NCBI GenBank assembly: GCA_050122535.1
Contig: JASFIT010000204.1
Span: 1-8,143, forward strand
Reading direction: 5' to 3'
Length of the DNA: 8,143 nucleotides
Origin: JASFEQ01 sp050122535
GTDB taxonomy: Bacteria > Desulfobacterota > DSM-4660 > Desulfatiglandales > HGW-15
Shown piece by piece: positions 1 through 4,663 of this stretch. The notes under the pieces are model-generated. The model was not told the DNA's origin, ran no database searches, and saw only the letters and a program-made list of their open reading frames with translations. Position numbers and translations under genes: made by a program. The first letter of the stretch is position 1; the number at the start of each line of letters is the position of its first letter.

Positions 1-610
1 CGTGGGCAGTTTTATTATTTTTTTTCTCCTGTTCATCGTAGGCCTGGTTCTTGGCCGGGCCTTTTGTGGGTGGGTTTGCCCGGGAGCAGGCATCCAGGAA
101 ATCTGTTCATCGATCAGAGAGAAAGCAGTCAGAAAGGGAAATTGGATCAAATACCTTATCTGGGTGCCATGGATGAGCATAATCGTCATTTTTGCTATTC
201 GGGCAGGAGGACTGAGCAAAGTGGATCCGTTTTTCCAGATCCCTAAGGGAATTTCAATAACCCAACCGACCGACCACATGGTATTTTATCTTTTTCTGCT
301 CCTTATCGTCCTGCCCGCCTATATCGTTGGAAAGAGATCGTTCTGCCATCACATCTGCTGGATGGCCCCTTTTATGGTCATTGCCAGAAAAATAAGAAAC
401 CTCTTCAAATGGCCCTCCTTGTGCCTCGAAGCTGAAGAAGAGAAGTGCGTCCAGTGCAAAATATGCGATAAAAAATGTCCCATGAGTCTTGGTGTGGAGG
501 AGATGGTTCAGCAGGGGTCCATGGAGAATACAGAGTGCATTCTGTGCGGAAGTTGTGTTGATAATTGCCCTGAGGGTGTCATTGAATACAAATTCCGTGG
601 TCTTGGTTAG
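1..610 (+). CDS. 4Fe-4S membrane polyferredoxin (NapH/YccM-like), 5' partial
   Basis: Partial gene whose start lies upstream of the window; the frame is read from base 2 and ends at TAG 608-610. The visible 202 residues begin in a membrane helix (about 3-18). A CxxxCP motif follows (C22, C26 in FCGWVCP), then hydrophobic segments at about 49-67 and 93-110 and a second CxxxC motif (C115, C119 in FCHHIC). At the C-terminus are two ferredoxin-type clusters: C149/C152/C155/C159-P and C179/C182/C185/C189-P. This order is that of NapH/YccM-type polyferredoxins, which pass electrons between membrane and soluble redox partners. Such proteins are usually near 280-300 residues, so roughly the first third is missing. 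Its partner is unknown because the upstream genes are outside the window. Family assignment is firm; the specific role is not. Confidence 0.9.
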   Translation, partial: VGSFIIFFLLFIVGLVLGRAFCGWVCPGAGIQEICSSIREKAVRKGNWIKYLIWVPWMSIIVIFAIRAGGLSKVDPFFQIPKGISITQPTDHMVFYLFLLLIVLPAYIVGKRSFCHHICWMAPFMVIARKIRNLFKWPSLCLEAEEEKCVQCKICDKKCPMSLGVEEMVQQGSMENTECILCGSCVDNCPEGVIEYKFRGLG

Positions 611-664
611 CGAGAGGATGTCCTCCCTGCCACGCCGTAATCTCTCGTACAGCCTTTCGAAGCA

Positions 665-723
665 AAGCGGAGATCCCGCTAACGGGACCCCGCTTGCCTT
701 GTTGGAAGTGCAACGTGTCCAAC
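665..723. repeat. Two adjacent stem-loops downstream of the polyferredoxin
   Basis: The first hairpin pairs AAGCGG (665-670) with CCGCTT (690-695) and TCCCG (674-678) with CGGGA (683-687) around a CTAA loop. The second pairs GTTGGA (701-706) with TCCAAC (718-723). They could end transcription of the polyferredoxin or be part of the dispersed palindromic repeats of this genome. No U-tract follows, so an intrinsic terminator is not well supported. Confidence 0.5.
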
Positions 724-748
724 TAGGTCGGGTTTCTAATAACTATTA

Positions 749-822
749 ACAAATAACGAATAACCGTTGTCTCTGGGGCTTGACTTTTTTTCTGTCTACT
801 GTCTACTGTCTTCTAACTTCTG
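749..822. repeat. Short tandem repeat module: AAATAACG units, GGGGCTTGAC, CTGTCTA array
   Basis: This spacer holds AACAAATAACGAATAACC-type units, a GGGGCTTGAC box (775-784, followed by a T-run), then two CTGTCTA units and CTGTCTTC, ending in CTGG. Related modules recur at 1502-1531, 4593-4602 and 6762-6848. It is non-coding: a reading frame continues upstream of 842 through it, but the residues are repeat-encoded and the Shine-Dalgarno sequence lies after it. Confidence 0.6.
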
Positions 823-841
823 GTTTTATCGAAAGGAGTCA

Positions 842-1342
842 ATGATGCGTAAAGTGGATTACATGTCAGTTGCCCAACAAGTCATGGATCAGATCAAAAA
901 AGGCGCCTTTCTGACCGCGAAGGCCGACGATCAGTTAAACACCATGGCCATTGGCTGGGCCCTCGTCGGCTTTGTGTGGACAAAACCCATTTTAATGGTT
1001 GCGATTAGGGACTCCCGGCACACCTTCGGTATCATTGAGAAGGCCGCTGATTTCACTGTCAGCGTGCCTACCACGGACGTGCAAGAACAGGTCATGTATT
1101 GCGGCACGAAATCAGGCAGGGATGTGGACAAATACAAGGAATGCAATCTTGAGCTTGCAGATGCTCAGAAGGTCATCACACCCATAATAAAGACGCCGGG
1201 TATCCATTTCGAATGCAAGATCGTCCACAAAGCACCCATGGATCCAAAGTTTTTGGACAAAGAATACGAGGGCCTGTATCCGCAAAAGGACTACCATACG
1301 CTGTATTTTGGGGAGATTTTGACCTGCTACGAAACTGAATAA
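842..1342 (+). CDS. Flavin reductase family protein (flavoredoxin-type, FMN-binding split barrel)
   Basis: Encodes 166 residues. GAAAGGAG at 831-838 sits just before ATG 842 (a second ATG follows at 845); the open frame further upstream runs through repeat sequence and is not likely translated. The segment NTMAIGWALVGFVW (33-46), the downstream TKPILMVAIR (47-56) and the YCGTKSGRDVDKY block (86-98) are typical of flavin reductase-domain proteins, which bind FMN in a split beta-barrel and move electrons from NAD(P)H or ferredoxin-type donors to flavin or other acceptors. The HTLYFGEI end is also typical. The length is usual for single-domain members. Such proteins are abundant in anaerobic deltaproteobacteria, where flavoredoxin is the characterised example. 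It is cytosolic, with no signal peptide. The electron partner and substrate cannot be told from the sequence. Confidence 0.88.
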   Translation: MMRKVDYMSVAQQVMDQIKKGAFLTAKADDQLNTMAIGWALVGFVWTKPILMVAIRDSRHTFGIIEKAADFTVSVPTTDVQEQVMYCGTKSGRDVDKYKECNLELADAQKVITPIIKTPGIHFECKIVHKAPMDPKFLDKEYEGLYPQKDYHTLYFGEILTCYETE

Positions 1343-1360
1343 ATGCCATCAGCGTTTATT
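1338..1360 (+). terminator. Stem-loop overlapping the flavin reductase stop codon
   Basis: AATAAATGC (1338-1346) can pair with GCGTTTATT (1352-1360) around a CATCA loop, with one G-U pair. The stop codon TAA lies in the left arm. A clean U-tract does not follow (GCCTTTACTG). It may be a weak terminator or the palindromic head of the REP-like repeat that continues to 1432; compare TTTATTGCC-TTT at 1355-1366 with 4521-4532. Confidence 0.35.
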
Positions 1361-1377
1361 GCCTTTACTGATTTACA

Positions 1378-1432
1378 AATGGACGTCCCCCTTTTTTTCG
1401 AGCAAGAGTCAAGAGCAGACTTGACCCCTTTT
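1378..1432. repeat. Dispersed repeat (copy 1) with AATGGACGTCCCCC head
   Basis: AATGGACGTCCCCC at 1378-1391 recurs exactly at 4445-4458. The stretch 1387-1432 (C5, T-run, CGAGCAAGAGTCAAGAG, then CAGACTTGACCCCTTTT) recurs at 4060-4105 with one mismatch in 46 bases. It is non-coding and lies upstream of the methyltransferase. The GTCCCC tail next to a TTTATTGCC palindrome resembles REP-type repeats moved by IS200-like Y1 transposases; that link is inferred. Confidence 0.75.
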
Positions 1433-1531
1433 AGGGCAGGGAAATGATAAATGATCGATGATCAATGATAAATTTAAGCTGTGTTCAGTCATCAGTCGTC
1501 CGTCCTCTGCCTTCTGTCCTCTGTCGTCTGG
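1420..1531. repeat. Composite repeat: CTTGACCCC, AATGATAAATG, CTGTC-type array
   Basis: CTTGACCCCTTTT is followed by AATGATAAATG-type units (from 1443) and a run of CTGTC/CTGCC octamer-like units ending in CTGG (1502-1531). The same order of modules appears at 6762-6848. No convincing promoter stands out. TTGACC (1421-1426) with TGATAA (1445-1450) at an 18-base spacing is a weak candidate for the methyltransferase operon. Confidence 0.55.
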
Positions 1532-1564
1532 ACTGGGCGTCCTCCTTTTCATGGGAGAGTCAAA

Positions 1565-2236
1565 TTGTTCAGTTATGTATTTATGAAAATCCTTGAAATG
1601 AGACCAAAGTCCTACGACCAGCGCATGGACAGGATCAGCAGAGGCCGTGTACGAGCTATCAAGGAAGCGGTGGCCGGTGAAGTGCCTGAAGGGAGCCATG
1701 TGCTGGAAATCGGTTGTGGCACCGGGGCGCTTGCGGCTTTGATTATCCAACGTGACTGTACTGTGGAAGGTCTTGACCTAAGTCCTTCAATGGTGAGAGC
1801 AGCGGAGGAGAGAATCAAAAGGGATAACCTTAGTGGGAAGTTTTCTGTTCGGCAGCTTGGCATTGAAGCCATAGACGATTTTGCGGATGAATGCTTTGAC
1901 TCGGTTGTTTCAACGCTGGTTTTTACTGAACTTAACGACGATGAAAGGCGTTTTGCCATGAAACATGCGGCGAGGATTCTAAGACCGGGTGGGAGCATCG
2001 TTATTGCAGATGAGGTTGTGCCACAAAGGGCGGCACGCAGGCTTATTCATGCCCTCACTCGACTGCCTTTGCTTGCTCTAACTTACCTTATCTCTGGTAA
2101 ATCAACGCGTCCGATTGAGGACCTTGCTGGGCAAATTGGTAGAGCGGGATTCAGTGTTGAGAAAGAAGTACGGAGCCACGCTGATTCGTTCGCAATCGTT
2201 GTCGCCCGCAAGGAAGAGGGAAAGGATCCGTCTTGA
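1565..2236 (+). CDS. cpaM: Class I SAM-dependent methyltransferase, CpaM-like (corrinoid protein-associated)
   Basis: Encodes 223 residues from TTG 1565, which has GGGAGAG (1553-1559) five bases upstream; ATG 1583 is an alternative without a visible ribosome site. The SAM-binding core is clear: motif I VLEIGCGTG (46-54), the acidic ribose-binding loop LDLSPSMV (70-77), FDSVVSTLVFTEL (111-123) and LRPGGSIVIADE (139-150). A hydrophobic stretch (about residues 158-174) before GKSTRP may touch the membrane. The N-terminal signature YVFMKILEMRPKSYD resembles the family I recall as 'corrinoid protein-associated methyltransferase CpaM', named for its link with HgcA-like corrinoid proteins. The stop overlaps the start of the HgcAB-like gene, so the two are almost certainly co-translated and act together. 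The methyl acceptor is unknown; a role in methylating or maturing the partner system is inferred. The symbol rests on memory of the family. Confidence 0.8.
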   Translation: MFSYVFMKILEMRPKSYDQRMDRISRGRVRAIKEAVAGEVPEGSHVLEIGCGTGALAALIIQRDCTVEGLDLSPSMVRAAEERIKRDNLSGKFSVRQLGIEAIDDFADECFDSVVSTLVFTELNDDERRFAMKHAARILRPGGSIVIADEVVPQRAARRLIHALTRLPLLALTYLISGKSTRPIEDLAGQIGRAGFSVEKEVRSHADSFAIVVARKEEGKDPS

Positions 2237-3327
2237 GAGCCTTGAAAACCATATGGGGACTTCTTTTCAGACTTTTTCCATGCCCAACAAAAGTTGGACT
2301 TCGCCGTATAGGTCATCCTGGTCCTGACAGCCCTGTCCTTGTCACCTGCAACTTCGATCTGACCGTCAAAAGGCTCAAACGCATACTTCGGGGTCTGGAT
2401 CTCTGGCTTTTGGTGGCTGAATCCAAGGGTGTCAACGTTTGGTGTGCAGCGGGCGCCGAAGAATTCAATACACATTCGGTCGTGTCTGTGGTGAAAACAA
2501 GCGGGATTTCCGAAAGGGTTAGTCACCGCACACTTATTCTGCCTCCTTTGAGTGCTCCAGGCGTCAAAGCGGCTGAAGTGAGAAAGCAGACCGGATGGGA
2601 AGTGAAGTGGGGCCCGGCGTACGCGGAGGATATTGCCCGCTATATATCTAACGGCTTTAAGAGAGATGAAGACATGAAGCGGGCGAAATACGACCTGAGA
2701 AGAAGACTTGACACAGCGATGGGAAGCCTGTTTCCGTTTTATTTCCTGGGTGCTATAGGTTTCCTTATCTTTGCCCCTCGTCTTTTGATTGATTACCTCG
2801 TAGTTGGAGCAGGAGCCTTTGTGGTTTTCATGTCTTTGTGCCCTTGGATACCAGGTGAGAAGGGGATAGTAAAAGCAGGTTTTTCTGAGGCCGTTCTTTT
2901 GGCCGTGCTGGTAGCTTTTGAACTTTTTTTTGAGTTCAAAGCCAACCCTCTCCGTGTCCATTTGATCATAGCCATGGTGATCATACCGATCTATGCCCTG
3001 GAGCTTGGTGGGTTGGCTTCCACGATGCCCAGTGATCTTGATGCGGTTTTGGCAAAATTTGGCGTAGGATCAATAGGCAACGTTGCTTTTGCTGGCACGA
3101 CTCGTGCGGAACTTCTCAACGGCTACAGAGAATTAACGTATGACCGGCAAACGTGTAAAGGTTGCCGGTCCTGTGAGGAGGTTTGCCCTCAGGGCGTTTG
3201 GAAAATAGGGGAAGACAAACGGGCAGAGATGGCACAAAAAATTAGGTGTACCGCATGCAGGGCCTGTCTGGTGCAATGCGAGAGTGGGGCCATACGGGCA
3301 TTGAGAACTGTAGCTTCGGGGGCATAG
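2233..3327 (+). CDS. HgcAB-like fusion protein: corrinoid-binding domain, membrane domain, 2x[4Fe-4S] ferredoxin
   Basis: Encodes 364 residues from TTG 2233, overlapping the methyltransferase stop (TTGA); AAAGGA at 2221-2226 is the ribosome site. Residues 1-150 match the HgcA corrinoid domain: VLVTCNFDLTV (35-45), the cap-helix motif NVWCAAG (68-74) with C71 as expected Co ligand, and LPPLSAPGV...GWEVKWGP (103-128). Four hydrophobic segments follow at about 164-182, 184-204, 215-233 and 242-260. The C-terminus is an HgcB-type ferredoxin with C308/C311/C314/C318-P and C339/C342/C345/C349. In mercury methylators HgcA and HgcB are separate proteins; fused relatives are known, and those tested are not known to methylate mercury. 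Here the Lys usually following the cap-helix AAG is Ala75, and no C-terminal Cys pair follows the ferredoxin. It probably carries methyl on a membrane-anchored corrinoid reduced by its own ferredoxin; the substrate is unknown. Confidence 0.88.
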   Translation: MRALKTIWGLLFRLFPCPTKVGLRRIGHPGPDSPVLVTCNFDLTVKRLKRILRGLDLWLLVAESKGVNVWCAAGAEEFNTHSVVSVVKTSGISERVSHRTLILPPLSAPGVKAAEVRKQTGWEVKWGPAYAEDIARYISNGFKRDEDMKRAKYDLRRRLDTAMGSLFPFYFLGAIGFLIFAPRLLIDYLVVGAGAFVVFMSLCPWIPGEKGIVKAGFSEAVLLAVLVAFELFFEFKANPLRVHLIIAMVIIPIYALELGGLASTMPSDLDAVLAKFGVGSIGNVAFAGTTRAELLNGYRELTYDRQTCKGCRSCEEVCPQGVWKIGEDKRAEMAQKIRCTACRACLVQCESGAIRALRTVASGA

Positions 3328-3358
3328 TCATTTTCAGGAGAAGGATGACCTTCCTCCG

Positions 3359-3451
3359 TTTGAGCATCTCAGTAACCTTGTAATACCAAGGGAAGTAGTC
3401 GTCTTTGACGGTGGTCCTCTGGAAATCGCCCATGGCGATAGTGCTGCCTAG
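3359..3451 (+). pseudogene. Fragment of a DUF4143-type AAA ATPase N-terminus
   Basis: In one frame this reads FEHLSNLVIPREVVVFDG, then non-matching residues and TAG at 3449-3451. The intact ATPase at 7036 has LENLRNLVIQGKVVVIYG at residues 9-26. By my hand count 44 of 57 bases match without gaps over 3359-3415. Homology ends just before the Walker A loop, and there is no start codon or ribosome site in frame. It appears to be a decayed remnant from the same family, directly after the HgcAB-like gene. Confidence 0.6.
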
Positions 3452-3460
3452 CCAAACAAC
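3443..3460. repeat. 18-bp direct repeat, copy 1
   Basis: GCTGCCTAGCCAAACAAC here recurs as GCTACCTAGCCAAACAAC at 4392-4409, one mismatch in 18. The two copies bracket the toxin remnant, the orphan antitoxin and the mini-thioredoxin. The core does not fit the integron attC consensus well. Confidence 0.6.
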
Positions 3461-3466
3461 CCATTC

Positions 3467-3510
3467 ACATCAAAATTGATGTTGACAGGCAATGGATTTC
3501 ACTATAGAAT
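3467..3510 (+). promoter_or_regulatory. Candidate promoter and operator of the higBA remnant
   Basis: TTGACA (3482-3487) is followed at 17 bases by TAGAAT (3505-3510). A palindrome, ACATCAA-AA-TTGATGT (3467-3482), abuts and overlaps the -35 box. HigA-type antitoxins commonly repress their own operon through such sites. The -10 lies inside the first codons of the toxin remnant, so any transcript would start within it and serve the antitoxin. That position also makes a chance match possible. Confidence 0.4.
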
Positions 3511-3655
3511 TCTATGAATCCTGTATTTCTTTGTGAAAGACACAAGAATTATCCTCGCGCATGGCATACGAAGCAAGGCTAGAAAAATCGCAGCGCGTGA
3601 TCGCAAGGTCGCCCTAGACAGGAAAAGCGACTGGCAGGCGAGGTATGAAAAATGA
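3492..3655 (+). pseudogene. Degraded HigB/Gp49-type (RelE superfamily) toxin
   Basis: Two pieces of one toxin are visible in different frames. From ATG 3492 the frame reads MDFTIEFYES, the usual start of phage Gp49-like HigB toxins, then stops after 14 codons. From about 3518 a second frame reads ILYFFVKDTRIILAHG, continues through a basic stretch (SKARKIAARDRKVALDRK) and ends in DWQARYEK with TGA at 3653-3655. This is the family's C-terminal half. Intact members are near 110-120 residues, so about half of the protein is deleted with a net frameshift. The TGA overlaps the antitoxin ATG (ATGA), the normal toxin-antitoxin coupling. The toxin is almost surely non-functional. Confidence 0.75.
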
Positions 3656-3996
3656 AACGCAGAACTAATTTCGATAGATATCTGGAAGAGCAGTTGAAAG
3701 ATCCAGATTTTGCCGCACGCTTCAAAAAGGCCGGCGAAGCCTGGGATGTGGCTTTGCAGATAGCTGCATTGCGGGAGGATTCCGGGCTGTCTCAGAAAGA
3801 GTTGGCCGAACGGGTTGGAACATCACAACAGCAGATCAGTAGGCTTGAATCCCCATCCTATGAGGGGCACTCATTGAGCATGCTGCGGCGGGTTGCCGCA
3901 GTTCTTGGTGCAAAGGTTCAAGTGAAAATTCAACGCGAACGGCACCACGGGCAGCCCGCCGTGGCTGAAGGCAAAGCAAAATACGGTCGGAAATAA
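3652..3996 (+). CDS. higA: XRE-family HigA-type antitoxin, orphaned
   Basis: Encodes 114 residues from ATG 3652, overlapping the TGA of the toxin remnant. Residues 1-35 contain the lead-in LEEQLKDPDFAARFKKAGEA seen in HigA-type antitoxins paired with Gp49-like toxins. A Cro/C1-type helix-turn-helix spans about 36-90, with GLSQKELAERVGTSQQQISR (45-64) as helices 2-3, followed by SLSMLRRVAAVLGAKV. The basic tail looks disordered. It would bind operator DNA and formerly neutralise HigB. With the toxin broken it is an orphan, possibly still repressing its promoter or protecting against a related toxin elsewhere. The reading frame is intact, so loss is recent or selection for regulation remains. 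Confidence 0.87.
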   Translation: MKRRTNFDRYLEEQLKDPDFAARFKKAGEAWDVALQIAALREDSGLSQKELAERVGTSQQQISRLESPSYEGHSLSMLRRVAAVLGAKVQVKIQRERHHGQPAVAEGKAKYGRK

Positions 3997-4059
3997 CACA
4001 GGTTTTCATCCATACTTCTTCCTTCAAAATTCCTAAACTTATTTACTTATTTACGGAGG

Positions 4060-4105
4060 CCCCCTTTCTTTCGAGCAAGAGTCAAGAGCAGACTTGACCC
4101 CTTTT
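4060..4105. repeat. Dispersed 46-bp repeat, copy 2
   Basis: This matches 1387-1432 at 45 of 46 positions, the only difference being a C within the T-run (4068). It lies 25 bases before the mini-thioredoxin start, so it forms most of that gene's upstream region. Its TTGACC has no matching -10 at the right spacing. Confidence 0.75.
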
Positions 4106-4130
4106 CTGATATTGCCATGCAGGAGTGATT

Positions 4131-4373
4131 ATGAAGATCGAAGTTTTGGGAACTGGTTGCACCACGTGCAACACTGCTGAAGCCATTGTCAAGGAAGCCG
4201 TGGCAAAGAGTGGGGTTGAGGTCCAGGTTATCAAAGTATCGGACAGGACGGAAATCGCAAAGGCCGGCGTGCTCATGACCCCTGCCGTGATCGTTGACGG
4301 CCAGGTCAAACTAGTGGGGAAGGTCCCCCAAATTGAGGATGTCTTGAACTGGATCAGAGAGATGAAGGATTGA
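4131..4373 (+). CDS. Mini-thioredoxin (redox-active disulfide protein 2 / TM0996-MTH895 family)
   Basis: Encodes 80 residues from ATG 4131, with AGGAG at 4121-4125; the in-frame GTG at 4125 lies inside that ribosome site and is unlikely. The fold is a short thioredoxin/glutaredoxin: beta strand KIEVLGTG, active site C10-T-T-C13, and the cis-proline motif TPAVIVDG (50-57, P51), then a final helix. The family is typically 75-80 residues, so this is full length. It is a cytosolic thiol-disulfide carrier, often near redox or arsenic/metal genes in anaerobes and archaea. Here its neighbours are an orphan antitoxin and an AbiE-like module, which give no clue to its partner. No transcription partner is close. 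Confidence 0.9.
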   Translation: MKIEVLGTGCTTCNTAEAIVKEAVAKSGVEVQVIKVSDRTEIAKAGVLMTPAVIVDGQVKLVGKVPQIEDVLNWIREMKD

Positions 4374-4391
4374 GGCCGATCTCGTATCCTC

Positions 4392-4409
4392 GCTACCTAG
4401 CCAAACAAC
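4392..4409. repeat. 18-bp direct repeat, copy 2
   Basis: Partner of 3443-3460 with one mismatch. It lies just downstream of the mini-thioredoxin stop. Confidence 0.6.
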
Positions 4410-4444
4410 GCTTATCCAGCTTCTTTCCCAGAAACTTATAATTT

Positions 4445-4567
4445 AATGGACGTCCCCCATCTGGTTGGGGTTAGGAGGGTTTTTGGTATTCTGGCTTTAT
4501 AGCGTCCTGGCCTCCCAGCCTTTATTGCCTTTGGCAATAAACTGTCCCCCATTTTCTATAAGAAAAT
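4445..4567. repeat. REP-like element with two perfect hairpins
   Basis: It contains AATGGACGTCCCCC (4445-4458, identical to 1378-1391). A perfect 9-bp stem follows, TTTATTGCC (4521-4529) and GGCAATAAA (4533-4541) with a TTT loop, then CTGTCCCCC. The last part is a 7-bp stem, ATTTTCT-ATA-AGAAAAT (4551-4567). The palindrome plus GTCCCC tail is the layout of REP sequences linked to RAYT-type Y1 transposases, but no transposase is in the window. The hairpins may also stop readthrough from the thioredoxin gene. Nothing coding is seen in 4374-4597. Confidence 0.6.
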
Positions 4568-4597
4568 TAACATTCACGGGAGGTCCGTAATTGGGGC

Positions 4598-4663
4598 TTG
4601 ACATCTTCGTTGCTTTTATGTATTCTGTTGTCCAAATGGACAACAGTATTGAAAAAAGCAACG
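4598..4663 (+). promoter_or_regulatory. Promoter with nested palindromic operator of the AbiE-like operon
   Basis: TTGACA (4598-4603), a 17-base spacer and TATTCT (4621-4626) form a good sigma70-type promoter. Two inverted repeats share the centre 4635.5: CTGTTGTCC (4625-4633) with GGACAACAG (4638-4646), and CGTTGCTTTT (4608-4617) with AAAAGCAACG (4654-4663). The inner arms overlap the -10 and predicted start, the outer arms the spacer and the bases before the ATG. AbiEi-type antitoxins repress their own operons via inverted repeats, so this is the likely binding site of the downstream protein. Confidence 0.7.

Noticed and set aside
767..841. N-terminal extension of the flavin reductase frame
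   Set aside because: Encoded by CTGTC repeat sequence, and GAAAGGAG lies directly before ATG 842, so the shorter start is favoured.
1481..1564. N-terminal extension of the methyltransferase frame
   Set aside because: It translates the CTGTC-type repeat array and has no ribosome site. The family signature begins near residue 4 of the shorter start.
2083..2961. Long minus-strand open frame (292 codons) opposite the methyltransferase and HgcAB-like genes
   Set aside because: Low-complexity, basic translation with no domain. The + strand frames carry clear conserved motifs throughout this interval.
3345..3383. Short frame from ATG 3345 with GGAGAAGG upstream (12 codons)
   Set aside because: It overlaps the ATPase fragment in a different frame, is very short, and matches no recognisable peptide. 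The ribosome-site-like sequence is probably chance.
4094..4122. Promoter for the mini-thioredoxin from TTGACC in the 46-bp repeat
   Set aside because: No acceptable -10 box at 15-19 bases. The same box occurs in all repeat copies, so it reflects the repeat rather than a promoter.
3443..4409. Integron attC sites at the 18-bp repeats
   Set aside because: GCCAAAC does not fit the RYYYAAC core, and no paired R'/R'' arms or integrase gene are seen.
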